From: G965233625 sp965233625
GTDB lineage: Bacteria; Planctomycetota; Planctomycetia; Pirellulales; Pirellulaceae
Length of the DNA: 64,000 bases
Assembly (NCBI GenBank): GCA_965233625.1
Contig: OZ247499.1
Coordinates: 186,001-250,000 of the forward strand
Direction: 5' to 3'
Each line of letters opens with the position of its first letter. Within the stretch, counting starts at the first letter, position 1. Positions 1 to 9,600 of this stretch are shown piece after piece. A program made the translations under genes and the position numbers. The notes beneath the pieces were generated by a model. It saw nothing but the letters and a program-made list of their open reading frames with translations. It made no database searches and was not told the DNA's origin.

Positions 1-1455
1 AGGCTGCTGCCGCCAGACCTTCGCGCCGATGGCTTCAGCAACACCGCCTACAACTTGAACGTAGATCTCAAACACACCCGCGCCTTCGCGCAACTGGCAA
101 CCTTAATTACGCAGCAGCTAAATGTGCCGGTTTTTGTGAAAGAGCACTCCGGCGTTGACGTCGGCAAAGAGCAGTTCAACGACGCGACCATCCGGAAAAT
201 CGCCAGCGGCGTTGGGCTATGGCTGCTACGGGGACCCTTGGACGAGCACGAACTGGCTTCGTACCTGCGTATTGCCGACGCCGTCGCCGCCAACAAGGGC
301 AACTTAACGGAAGCGGCGAGTTACATCGTCGAAGGAATGTTGCAGGCGCCGCGTTTCGTCTATCGCATTGAAAACCAGCGCGGCGATGGCGGCTTGTGGC
401 CCACAGGCAATTACGAACTTGCCACGCGCTTGAGCTACCTGCTGTGGGGCGCGCCGCCCGACAAAGAACTGCTACGCGCCGCCGGCGCCGGAGAACTCAC
501 CCGCGAAGAACTGCTCCGCGAACAGATCGCGCGGATGCTGGAAGATCCCCGCACGGTTGAGCGGTCGACGCATTTCATTGCAGAATGGCTGAACCTGAAT
601 CGTCTTGCCAACCTGCGGCCTTCGAAGGAGCACTTCCCCCAGTGGGACCCGCAACTTGCCGGTGACATGCGGGAAGAAACTATCGCTTACTTTAAAGAGG
701 TCGTCTGGAAACGAAAGTTACCCTTAACTGCTTTGTTGAACGCCCAGGTCACATTCGTTACGCCCGCGCTCGCCCGGCATTATGGCTTGAAACCGCAAAA
801 GTCAGGTTCATCCGATGCGAAGGCCGCCGGAGCTTTGCAGCGATACGAGTTGCAGGACGTGCCCAGCCGTGGTGGTCTGTTAACGCAAGGCTCGGTACTT
901 ACGGTTGGTGGTGACGAGGCTTCGATGGTTTCGCGCGGCCTGTTCGTGCTGCATGATCTGCTGCGGGGCGCCGTAAAAGATCCGCCGCCTTGCGTAGACA
1001 CGACACCGGTGCCCACCAAGCCCGGGCTGACACAGCGCGGCATTGCCGCGTCGCGCATCGCCAATAAGGCGTGCGGTGGATGTCATTCGCGGTTTGAACC
1101 CTTGGCGTTTGGCCTTGAAAAATTCGATGGGGTAGGAGCCTTCAGCCACGCTGATGAACACGGAAACAAACTCCGTGACGATGGAGAGATTCTGTTCCCC
1201 GGCGAGTCAAAGCCTGTACCTTACAGTTCGAGCAAAGAACTGATGGACCTGCTCGCACGCAGCAAACGCGTTCAAAAAACAATCACCTGGAAAGTGGTGC
1301 AGTTCAGTCTCGGCCGCCCACTGACAGCAGCCGACACGGCTGAAGTGGATAAAATTCACGCCGAAGCGCTAAAAAACGGCGGCGACTACCGCAGCCTGAT
1401 CACCGCGATTGCGGTCAGCGACCTTATCACCCGGACACGGACCGTTACCGAATAA
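1..1455 (+). CDS. DUF1592/DUF1588/DUF1585 haem-binding protein, 5' end outside window
   Basis: The reading frame is open from base 1, and the first residues already match the DUF1587-type segment (LPPDLRADGFSN), so the true start lies upstream; the TTG at 55 is not the start. Next come a DUF1592 region (LATRLSYLLWG, about base 420), a DUF1588 region with GGLLTQGSVL and one c-type haem motif CGGCH near base 1070, and a DUF1585 tail. This domain set is characteristic of planctomycetes and their relatives, where such proteins are exported and thought to be redox or surface proteins; their biochemical role is unknown. The DUF1552 gene follows 24 bases later, the usual partner and very likely the same transcript. 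Family call is firm, function is not. Confidence 0.93.
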   Translation, partial: RLLPPDLRADGFSNTAYNLNVDLKHTRAFAQLATLITQQLNVPVFVKEHSGVDVGKEQFNDATIRKIASGVGLWLLRGPLDEHELASYLRIADAVAANKGNLTEAASYIVEGMLQAPRFVYRIENQRGDGGLWPTGNYELATRLSYLLWGAPPDKELLRAAGAGELTREELLREQIARMLEDPRTVERSTHFIAEWLNLNRLANLRPSKEHFPQWDPQLAGDMREETIAYFKEVVWKRKLPLTALLNAQVTFVTPALARHYGLKPQKSGSSDAKAAGALQRYELQDVPSRGGLLTQGSVLTVGGDEASMVSRGLFVLHDLLRGAVKDPPPCVDTTPVPTKPGLTQRGIAASRIANKACGGCHSRFEPLAFGLEKFDGVGAFSHADEHGNKLRDDGEILFPGESKPVPYSSSKELMDLLARSKRVQKTITWKVVQFSLGRPLTAADTAEVDKIHAEALKNGGDYRSLITAIAVSDLITRTRTVTE

Positions 1456-1479
1456 CTTCTCTCAACTGGAATCAGAAAA

Positions 1480-2919
1480 ATGGCACGCACCTTCAATCGC
1501 CGCACGTTGCTCCGTGGAGCAGGCGCCATCGCCGTTGGCTTCCCGCTGCTGGAAGAAATGCTTCCGTCTCAGTTGATTGCCACCGCTCACGGGGCCAGCA
1601 AAGCCGCGGCTGTGCCCGTGCGTGCCTTCAACGTTTTCTTCGGCCTTGGCATTCCTTCCCCGTTGCAAGCCGAAGGCTTTGACGGTGTGCTCGAACCGCT
1701 GAAGCCCTTACGCGATAAACTGCTGATCATGCGTAACGTGGATCAGGTGCGATGTGACGAATCTGGGATCAACGCGCACTTCGATGGCGCGTCCGGAGCC
1801 TTCACGGCAGAGCCGCCAGATGGTTCCGCCAAATCCGGCGGCCCGTCCATCGATCAGGTGCTACGCAAAGCCCACTACCCCAAAGGACTGCCGGCCGGGC
1901 TGGTTCCGACACTCGCTGCCGGCACGTTCTTCCGCCGCAGCCGGATCAGCCGGTATGTGCATAGCTATAACGAAGACGGAACCGTCGCTGCCGTGATGCA
2001 GGAGAAGCCGCGCGATCTGTTCAATCGCGTCTTCGGCTCGCTGGCGATCGACAACACCGATCCCGACGCCCGCAAGCAGCGGCTGCGTCGCAGCGTGCTG
2101 GATTCCGTCGTCGATCAGTACAAGTATTACAGCGGCGCGAACTCGCCTCTGGGCGCCGCCTCGCGGACACGCATCGCCGATCATCTGGAACGCATCCGCG
2201 AATTCGAGCAGCGCGCCTTTGAAATGAAAGATAAGCCAGGCAGCGGCCCTGGACTGCCGCCCCGGTCGGAACTGCTGCACGGTGGACAGGCGGACCCCGG
2301 CGGCGAAGGCATCGACATCACGCTTGAGCAACTCACCACAGAATGGCGGTTACTGGCCGATCTGTATGCGATGGCAATTCAAATGGACCGCGTGCGGTTC
2401 GGCGCCCTCACGTTCCTGGCTGCCGGTGAACGCATCCGTCTGACCGGCGAGTATAAGTACGGCGGCAGGACCATCTGGAACTTCGACGACGCTGCCCAGC
2501 TTCGCGCCGGCGGCTCCAAAGGATGCAGCCACGAGTGGTGGCATAAATTCAACGAGAAGAAAAAGAACGAGCAGCTTCGCGCACATGCCCACATGAAGAT
2601 GCGCGAAGTAGCGTACTTCCTGCACGCACTGTCAGGCAAAGACGCGATGGAAGCCAACGGCCGCACCATTCTGGAGAATTCGTTGATCACGATCTCTACG
2701 GAATCCGGGGACGGACGGCACTCGAATGTGAAACGTGAACTGTCCGGCATCTTCCACGCGATCAGCGGCGCTGCCGGCCACTTTAAGACCGGCCAGATTA
2801 TGGATGTCGGCGCCGAGGGGCTGGACGTTTACAACACGATGTTGACCGCGCTCAAGGCGCCTGCGACGCTTGGCCCCAAGAATCGCAAGCATAAGCACAT
2901 CGACAAAATTCGCGTTTAG
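1480..2919 (+). CDS. DUF1552 domain protein with twin-arginine leader
   Basis: A 479-residue protein whose N-terminus carries a Tat-like signal (NRRTLLRG at residues 6-13, then a hydrophobic stretch), so it is probably exported folded. The body matches DUF1552, a sulfatase/DUF1501-like fold found next to DUF1592 haem proteins in planctomycetes. Conserved blocks include the GCSHEWWHKF segment near residue 350 and the ESGDGRHSN segment near residue 408. It sits 24 bases after the DUF1592 gene, so the two probably form one export/redox module. It ends 5 bases before the convergent dehydrogenase gene. Molecular function is not known for the family. Confidence 0.93.
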   Translation: MARTFNRRTLLRGAGAIAVGFPLLEEMLPSQLIATAHGASKAAAVPVRAFNVFFGLGIPSPLQAEGFDGVLEPLKPLRDKLLIMRNVDQVRCDESGINAHFDGASGAFTAEPPDGSAKSGGPSIDQVLRKAHYPKGLPAGLVPTLAAGTFFRRSRISRYVHSYNEDGTVAAVMQEKPRDLFNRVFGSLAIDNTDPDARKQRLRRSVLDSVVDQYKYYSGANSPLGAASRTRIADHLERIREFEQRAFEMKDKPGSGPGLPPRSELLHGGQADPGGEGIDITLEQLTTEWRLLADLYAMAIQMDRVRFGALTFLAAGERIRLTGEYKYGGRTIWNFDDAAQLRAGGSKGCSHEWWHKFNEKKKNEQLRAHAHMKMREVAYFLHALSGKDAMEANGRTILENSLITISTESGDGRHSNVKRELSGIFHAISGAAGHFKTGQIMDVGAEGLDVYNTMLTALKAPATLGPKNRKHKHIDKIRV

Positions 2920-2924
2920 AATTT

Positions 2925-4028
2925 CTACTGCCAGTCGATGATTACTTTCAGGCTGTCTTTGTCGGCAGCCCGTTTGATGGCGGGAAGAATCTCTGTGTGG
3001 CCGAACCGTTCGGTGTCGTTGGTCATCGCGTGGATGTCCTGAAGCTTCCCGCCCGCGATCATATCGGCTGCCAGATTGATGCCGTGCATGCTGCTGCCAT
3101 GTGTCGCCTGGTAGCATTGCAGGCGGTAGTGGATGTCATTGTTCAGATCCACTTCATGCGCAATGCGGGGTTTGCCGCCAGCGCCTTTCACACCTGCGTG
3201 CCCGTCTAACACGGTGCCATACCCCATCAACTGCGGCGCCAGTTCATAGGCGGCCTGCACCGGCGCGTTGACCATAATGAAGTGCGGCTCGTTAAACGGC
3301 TTGCAGTGCTGAAGCACGTTCTTCACAACGTGATCATCCCAGCGGACGCCGACCACGCGATCATCGCCAAAGTCATTCAGCACGCGTTCCAGCCGGTCCA
3401 TGCCACGGTTTACAACAATGATTTTCCGCGCGTTCATCGCTTTAGCGCACTGTAAAGCGTAGGTGCTCTGCGACCCGGCGCCGATCAGTACAACGACGCG
3501 GTTCTCAATGCAGTTGTTCACTCGTGTCATTCCTTCCAGGCAACACGCCAGGGGCTCAAGCTGGCAGGCGTGTTCCGGATCTGTTCCTGCGGGGAACTTC
3601 ACAATGGGCCCGCGGTCCACAAACCATTTGGGCAGTACGGCGTGGCTACGGGAAAAACCTGGGAACTCGTGCCCGGTTGCATGCGTATTGGGGCAGCAGG
3701 TCCAGTCGCCGGTGCCATTCACGCCGCAATAAATACAGTCGTCATCGGCGCAGGGAATGTCGCAACCCAGCCCCACTAGGTCGCCTGCCTCAAACTTGGT
3801 CACACCATCGCCAACCGCCTCAACTTCGCAACACACCTCGTGCAGAATGACCGCCGGCCACTGCTTAATGCGTGGCAGCCCGACGTTGTAGATCACAACA
3901 TCCGACTGGCAGACCGACGTCTTCAACGTCTTCAGCCTGATCTCGCCAGGACCCGGCTCGCCTAAGTCTTCCTGCTGCGGGGAAAAGGCGCCGGCGGGTT
4001 TATCCAGGTAGTAAACGAGATTAGACAT
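2925..4028 (-). CDS. zinc-containing alcohol dehydrogenase-like (MDR family) protein
   Basis: A 367-residue medium-chain dehydrogenase/reductase. The catalytic-zinc segment is visible as C40-Q-S-D43 and H63-E64, and a structural-zinc cysteine cluster lies at C93, C98, C101 and C111/C112. The nucleotide-binding loop is GAGSQS rather than the usual GxGxxG, so cofactor preference is uncertain. The GHE motif typical of the family is LHE here. It probably oxidises or reduces an alcohol/aldehyde or polyol substrate that I cannot name. It is the last gene of a minus-strand run, 132 bases after the DUF6174-like gene, and may be transcribed separately. Confidence 0.85.
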   Translation of the reverse strand: MSNLVYYLDKPAGAFSPQQEDLGEPGPGEIRLKTLKTSVCQSDVVIYNVGLPRIKQWPAVILHEVCCEVEAVGDGVTKFEAGDLVGLGCDIPCADDDCIYCGVNGTGDWTCCPNTHATGHEFPGFSRSHAVLPKWFVDRGPIVKFPAGTDPEHACQLEPLACCLEGMTRVNNCIENRVVVLIGAGSQSTYALQCAKAMNARKIIVVNRGMDRLERVLNDFGDDRVVGVRWDDHVVKNVLQHCKPFNEPHFIMVNAPVQAAYELAPQLMGYGTVLDGHAGVKGAGGKPRIAHEVDLNNDIHYRLQCYQATHGSSMHGINLAADMIAGGKLQDIHAMTNDTERFGHTEILPAIKRAADKDSLKVIIDWQ

Positions 4029-4160
4029 AAGCAGTCGTCCGCAGCGATAGAAGTGAATGGTATGAATAGCTCAGATTTCGGATGCCCTCAAATATACACG
4101 TCGCCAAAGTGCATACGAGGGGTGTTCCACGTGTAGGCCGGCGCGAGTGGAATTTCACTG

Positions 4161-4673
4161 TTACGGAACAACCTCAAACTTCGTCACTTCCCAGACGACC
4201 TCATAGTTGTTGTCCCACTGCACGCGTGTGAAGTTTGCTGGATATCCATAGTCCGGGTCAAACCTGCCCCAGATCGTCACGCGTGGCGTGCCTGGGGGCG
4301 CCTTTCCTGTTGCGTGACGCTCAACATTTTCCAGGTCGCGTTCCATGGTGTCGAACATGCCATCCACCGACCACGTTCCTATCGCGTGCGGCCGGTTCAG
4401 TGCATAGCCATTACGCGTCGCCGCCACGGCCACGCCGCTCCGCACTTGCACTTCATAAACCGCCGGCTGCCGTCCGCTGACCTTGATCTGTATGTCATAA
4501 CTGCTGGGGCGTTTTTGCAGCCACAGCTTTTTCGCGGCTTCAAATCGCTCCCGCGAGACATCAGGCGCCCGCAGCAGATTCGCCACGACAAACACTGCAA
4601 GCAGTGAAACAGCAACCACGCCAATTGCAACGGCCACCCACCAGCCTGCCTGAGAAAGTCGGTTCGATGGCAT
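4161..4673 (-). CDS. membrane-anchored DUF6174-like protein
   Basis: A 170-residue protein with one N-terminal hydrophobic segment (about residues 10-32) followed by a soluble domain resembling DUF6174: a YDIQIKVSG strand, a WSVDGMFDTME segment and a YGYPANF motif near the C-terminus. DUF6174 proteins are exported or lipid-anchored and have no known activity. Its start is 2 bases from the stop of the WD40 gene, so it is almost certainly co-transcribed with the WD40, deacetylase-family and kinase genes upstream. Orientation of the hydrophobic segment suggests a periplasmic domain tethered to the membrane. Confidence 0.75.
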   Translation of the reverse strand: MPSNRLSQAGWWVAVAIGVVAVSLLAVFVVANLLRAPDVSRERFEAAKKLWLQKRPSSYDIQIKVSGRQPAVYEVQVRSGVAVAATRNGYALNRPHAIGTWSVDGMFDTMERDLENVERHATGKAPPGTPRVTIWGRFDPDYGYPANFTRVQWDNNYEVVWEVTKFEVVP

Positions 4674-4675
4674 CG

Positions 4676-5656
4676 TTAAGGTAGCTTCACCTTTCTTACG
4701 CCAGACTTGCCGCCGCAGGCGATCGAATCCTGCTGTGCTGCAATGGAATAGACCCAGCCTTGCATGACCTCCGTGGTGCTCAGAATTTCAACTGTGTCCG
4801 GGTCGATAACGCGCAGCTTTCCATCTTCGCAACCAGCAATCAATCGCTTGCCACCGGGTGTCCAGGCAATCGCCAGCGGTGCGGAAGGCAAACGAGCGAA
4901 TCGAACCATCCGCCCGATCGTCGGCTGCCAGAGTCGCACCGTCCGATCGGCGCCCGCTGATGCAAGCACCGGCAGACCTTCCACACCTGGACGCAGCGAG
5001 AGCGTGCGGACGGCGCCAGTGTGGTTTTCAAAGTTCCGCTGCTGTTTCCCATCACAGGCGTTCCAGATGTGGATGCTGCGGTCGACGCCTGCCGATGCAA
5101 GCAGGTCCGTGTTCAAAAACTCGACCGCCAGCACGCTGCGTGAATGTGCGGGTTGTGTACTATCGCCCGTGGCGCCGCCGTGCAGTTCACGCGTTACGCT
5201 GCCATCGCTGCGGTGCAGCAGCACCCTTCCATCGAAACTGGCGGAAGCGAAAGCGCCTTTCCCGCCGGGTAGCCAGGCGATGCACTGCACAACATCGTCG
5301 TGCACCGTACAGCGTGCAAGCTGCTTGAGACTGGGCCAGGCGTAGACTTCGACCACTCCCAATTCCCCCGGTGCGCCGCCCGCCACAGCCAGTCTGCTGC
5401 CGTCTTGAGAGAAACGCAGCGTGGTGATCGTCAGCATTTTCGCCGGCAGCCGTTTGACTTCACGTAGCGAAGGCCAATCGTAAATCACGGCCCCTTTTTG
5501 AGAGCCGCATACGATCTGCTTTCCATCCGGCGTAAACGCCAGAGCGATGACCGGCGGCGCCGCTTGAGCATGCGTTGCAATCGCAATCCCAATTACTGTT
5601 ACGCAAAGAAGAACGGAGATCTGTCGTAAAACTAGGCCGTTGGTTTTAGTCGCCAT
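4676..5656 (-). CDS. exported WD40-repeat protein
   Basis: A 326-residue protein with an N-terminal signal peptide ending near the AQA at residues 30-32, followed by repeated WD40-type blades with the usual hydrophobic-SxxxDxxVxLW pattern (ASAGVDRSIHIW, ASAGADRTVRLW). The length fits a single seven-bladed propeller. Such propellers are protein-interaction platforms. Its start overlaps the 3' end of the deacetylase-family gene by 11 bases, which implies translational coupling. Partner or ligand is not evident from sequence; with a membrane kinase encoded in the same run, a role in a sensory or surface complex is an inference. Confidence 0.88.
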   Translation of the reverse strand: MATKTNGLVLRQISVLLCVTVIGIAIATHAQAAPPVIALAFTPDGKQIVCGSQKGAVIYDWPSLREVKRLPAKMLTITTLRFSQDGSRLAVAGGAPGELGVVEVYAWPSLKQLARCTVHDDVVQCIAWLPGGKGAFASASFDGRVLLHRSDGSVTRELHGGATGDSTQPAHSRSVLAVEFLNTDLLASAGVDRSIHIWNACDGKQQRNFENHTGAVRTLSLRPGVEGLPVLASAGADRTVRLWQPTIGRMVRFARLPSAPLAIAWTPGGKRLIAGCEDGKLRVIDPDTVEILSTTEVMQGWVYSIAAQQDSIACGGKSGVRKVKLP

Positions 5657-6593
5657 TCTGTTCCGCCTCTAGAAGCGTCTGCAGATGGGCGCCCACGCTT
5701 TCAGCTAGTTTCTGCGGGTGGTAACCACCTTCCAGCAGACTTACAAGTCTGCCGCCGGCGTACTGCTGGGCGACGTCTTGTACCTGCCGGGTTAATGCGG
5801 CGAAATCTTCGGATTCCAGACCGAGTGAACCAACAGGATCAAGCCGGTGCGCGTCGAAACCCGCACTGAGCAGAATCAACTGCGGCTTGAGCCTTGACGC
5901 AATATCGTTGAGCGCCACCGCGAAGGCGGACAGAAATTCGTCACGCGAAACACCGTATTCAAACGGCAGATTCAACGTCGCGCCCAGCCCGGCGCCTTCG
6001 CCTGTTTCATCCTTCGCGCCGGAACCGGGATAAAACGGATACCGGTGCGAAGAGAAGAAGCCGACCTGCTCGTCTTCCCAGAAAACGTCCTGCGTGCCGT
6101 TGCCGTGATGCACATCCCAGTCAACGATCAGCACCCGGTCAACCTCGTGGGCCGCGATTGCGTGCCGTGCCGCGACCGCGATGTTGTTAAACAGGCAGAA
6201 CCCCATCGCCCTTTTCTGCACGGCGTGATGCCCCGGCGGCCGCACGATTGCCAGCGCCTGTGTGGCGTCGCCTTGCAGCACCTTGTCTACGGCGTCGCAC
6301 GCGGCTCCGGCGGCAAGCATGGCTGCGTTGTAAGACTGCGGGCTGGTAACGGTGTCGGCGTCGATCTGCCCGCCGCCGTTTTCGCAGAGTCGTTTTACTT
6401 GTTCGATGTGTTGGGGGCTATGGTTTCGCGCCACCTGTTCGATGCTTGCTGGCTGCCAGGCGGCTGCGTCACACTTTGCCGCCAAGCCGCTGTCTTCCAG
6501 AAAGGCGTCCACCGCTTTGAGGCGTGCGGCACATTCGGGATGGCGGCCGGTGTCGTGCAGGTGAAACAGCGGATCGCGATAAAGGAGCGTCAT
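5646..6593 (-). CDS. histone deacetylase family (acetylpolyamine/acetoin-utilisation type) hydrolase
   Basis: A 315-residue member of the class II histone-deacetylase/AcuC-like superfamily. All catalytic features are present: H122-H123 in RPPGHHA, zinc ligands D160 and H162 in DWDVHHGNG, D247 in SAGFDAH and Y291 in LEGGYHP. It should therefore be an active zinc amidohydrolase. Bacterial relatives remove acetyl groups from polyamines, lysines or small molecules; the substrate cannot be read from sequence. It begins 9 bases after the kinase stop and overlaps the WD40 gene, placing a deacylase between a kinase and a propeller protein in one operon, which is unusual enough to note. Confidence 0.92.
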   Translation of the reverse strand: MTLLYRDPLFHLHDTGRHPECAARLKAVDAFLEDSGLAAKCDAAAWQPASIEQVARNHSPQHIEQVKRLCENGGGQIDADTVTSPQSYNAAMLAAGAACDAVDKVLQGDATQALAIVRPPGHHAVQKRAMGFCLFNNIAVAARHAIAAHEVDRVLIVDWDVHHGNGTQDVFWEDEQVGFFSSHRYPFYPGSGAKDETGEGAGLGATLNLPFEYGVSRDEFLSAFAVALNDIASRLKPQLILLSAGFDAHRLDPVGSLGLESEDFAALTRQVQDVAQQYAGGRLVSLLEGGYHPQKLAESVGAHLQTLLEAEQNGD

Positions 6594-6602
6594 GCGGCGG
6601 TG

Positions 6603-9600
6603 CTATTGCGTGAGTTGTTCTTCCACGTACTGCTGGAAGATGTCGTAGTTCAGACGCGTGTAACGTGTCAGCCGGCGGCGGTCACGCTGCAGATTTGCCA
6701 GCCTGGCGTTATCGGTTTCCAGTGCTATCTGCTGGTCAATCTTTTCGATCTCATCAGTGACGTTCTTCACACCACGACGATAAATCGCATCCGCTGCGGC
6801 GCCTTTTGCCTGCACCGCTTTGGTCACCTTCGAAAGATCTTTTGCCAGCACAGGTGGATCGGCCGCCTTGTAAGCAAACATCGCCATTTCACCCGTCAAT
6901 TCCAGCACGTGCGATGCAAAGGCGCCGGGCATACCGTCTTCGGGTATCTTCAACTTCTCGACGGCTTCCAGCAGCATGGCGACGCCTTCTTCCACTTCCT
7001 TGCGCATAAACTTCTGCCAGGCGAGAAGCACGATAGGCGTAAGTCGCTGCGGGTGCGATGCGTGAGCGGATTCAAATTTCTCTAGCGACGCTGACGTTTT
7101 GTTACCGGCATGTAATGCCAAGCCGTACGCAATATCCATATCCGGTTGGCCTGAAAACGCAGAGCGGCCACTTAAGTAAACTTCCTCAAGTTCCTTACTG
7201 TTCCGCCGGACCTTAATCGCCGTCAGCATTTCCTTGATCTTCTTGATGTACTCGGGCGATAGCCTGTCGGGCGTAGCGTCTGGCCGGAACAGAGCCAGCG
7301 TCTGCGTTTTGTTGGTGGCGGCGCCGGCCGCTGAAAACCGTCCGGCGATAAAATCAACCAGTTCGTTGCCGGTTATCCGGTAGTCGCCGTCGGCGTCGGC
7401 CCCGCCCTCGAAGCCTGCGGCAACCGCTGCGCCAAATGCGCTTTTCTGGCCGCCCGCTGCGGTAAAGTCTTTCTCTCCTTTACTTGTGCTGCCTATGATA
7501 AAGACAGACGTCGAAGCGGCTTTTCCCGGACGGCTGAGAATGGTTTTCACCAGCCCTTCGGCGGAAGGTTCAAAAGACTGATAACGGCCCACGGGCTGAT
7601 GCGCCGTATCTAGTAACAGCAACTTCTCGTCTGCTGGTGTCAGTTCCATCTGCGAGACTAACCACTTCAGTGGCAGGCCGGTTGTCTCCATCGCCTTGGC
7701 GTTAAATGCCTGAAACGCCAGGACGCCGTCACCATCTTCGGGGATGTAACTATGACCCACAAAGTAAACAACCAGCTGACTTCCTGCAGGTATCTTTTTC
7801 AGGAACTCGGGCAGATCCGCCTGCACTTTCAGCTGGGTGCTATCCGCCGCGAAGTAAAGCTGATCGGGTGCGACACGGTAGTGCGATTGCAACGCGTCGC
7901 GTATCGATTCGATATTGGCGACCGCGTACGACACTGCTGGAATCTGCGCCATCGCATAACGCTGCTGACCGATCACAACCGCCCAGGTGCGGCGGTCGGG
8001 CGTAGGGCTGATGGCAATTGTGTTGGCCACCGGGTTTCGTAGTTCCGGCGAAAGGTGCGTGATCTGAACGGTGTCGCCGGCCCGGATCTGCGCGAGTGTG
8101 GCCGTTTCTTCAGATTCCAGGAAATCGATTTCCACATCCTGGGCCAGTGTGAATTCGACCGGCGCTGGATAGTCCTTCATTTTTATCTGCAGTGTTTTCG
8201 CTTCGACGTTTACCGCCGTCACCTCGCCGCTGGCCGTTAAATCGCGGTCGGCAGCGATACTAGAAATGTGGGTGTCATGCGAAACCAGCACGTTGTCGCC
8301 GGGCGATAGATCACCCAGGGTCAGTTCTTTTCCGTTAACAACCTGCTTTCCGTTTAAGGTGACCAGACAACTGGTCGCCAGCGGCAGCGATACAACCGGC
8401 GCCGTTTCGGTGCGGCCGCGGCGGGCTTTCAACTGCCGCGTATCGGTGTTAACACTGACGACCTTTCCTTTGAAAGACACATTCCGTTTCGCCGCCAGCG
8501 CAATTGCCTCGCGACCGTGCGAACCGGCGCCATGCTCGACCGTTGCCCGGTCCCCCGTTCTCAAATCGCCCAACGAAAACCGCTTGTTGTTGAAACGGGG
8601 CTCGCCATTCATGGTTAGCCGCGCGGTGGTGGGCACATAGACCTTCAAGTTGTCGCTGTTGGCGCTCCCTGTGAGGAGCGTGATGAAGCCTTTGGTCAGG
8701 TCGATGCTGGCGACTTCCCCCGAATCCGTCTTTGCTACGGGGCGTGACGCGGCGAATTCCTGAATCTGTGATCCATCTTCGCTCTTAAAACGCTTGATGC
8801 TTAACGTGTCGTCAATCCGCAGATCCGAAAAAGGCACGATGGCGCCGTTCAGCATCACGCGGTCATCATCGGGACTGTAGGTAAAGCTTTCCGCCTTTGT
8901 TTCACCCGGCGGCGTGATCCACAGCATGTTTTTATCCAGCGCGATATCCGTCAACACACCAGTGGCAGGTTTAGACACTGCGGGCGGCGCGGGCGGTTTG
9001 CCGGGACCGGTGGGAACGAACAGAATCGCCAGGCAAAGCAGAAGGCTTCCCGCAAACGCGGCGTAGACCAGCCACTTCTTTTTCTTCTCTTTCTTTTGCG
9101 TTTCCTGTTCGGCTTCGATCTCGTCCGCCGTGCGTGTATCAATATCCTCGTTAACGCCCGCCTTCAGTTCCAGTGCCACCTTCTCGGCAGAGCGGTAACG
9201 CTGCTGAGGATTCTTCTCGATCATTTTTTCGATCACGCCCGCCATATCCGGCGGCACACCTTCCAGCACGCGCGCAATCTGCGGCAACCGCTGATCGGAC
9301 GAAGCGTGCCACATCATCCACGCCACTTGCTTGTCGCGGCCGTACATGTTGAGTGCGGGAAACAGCTGATCGAAATTGCTGCCACACATTAATTCATAAG
9401 CCGTGAAGCCCAGCGAATAGATATCGCTATGCGGCCCGGTGTCTCCCAGTTCCGGCGAGAACACCTCTGGCGCCATGTATTTGGTTGTGCCCTTGGTGAC
9501 GCTGCCTTCATCGCTCGAAAGGCGCCGGGCGATGCCAAAGTCACCAAGCTTCACGCGGTTATTCTTATCCAGCAGCAGGTTGCCCGGCTTTACATCGCCG

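Noticed and set aside
6045..7085. 346-residue plus-strand frame across the kinase and deacetylase genes
   Set aside because: It spans the junction of two well-supported minus-strand genes and has Cys/His-rich shadow composition.
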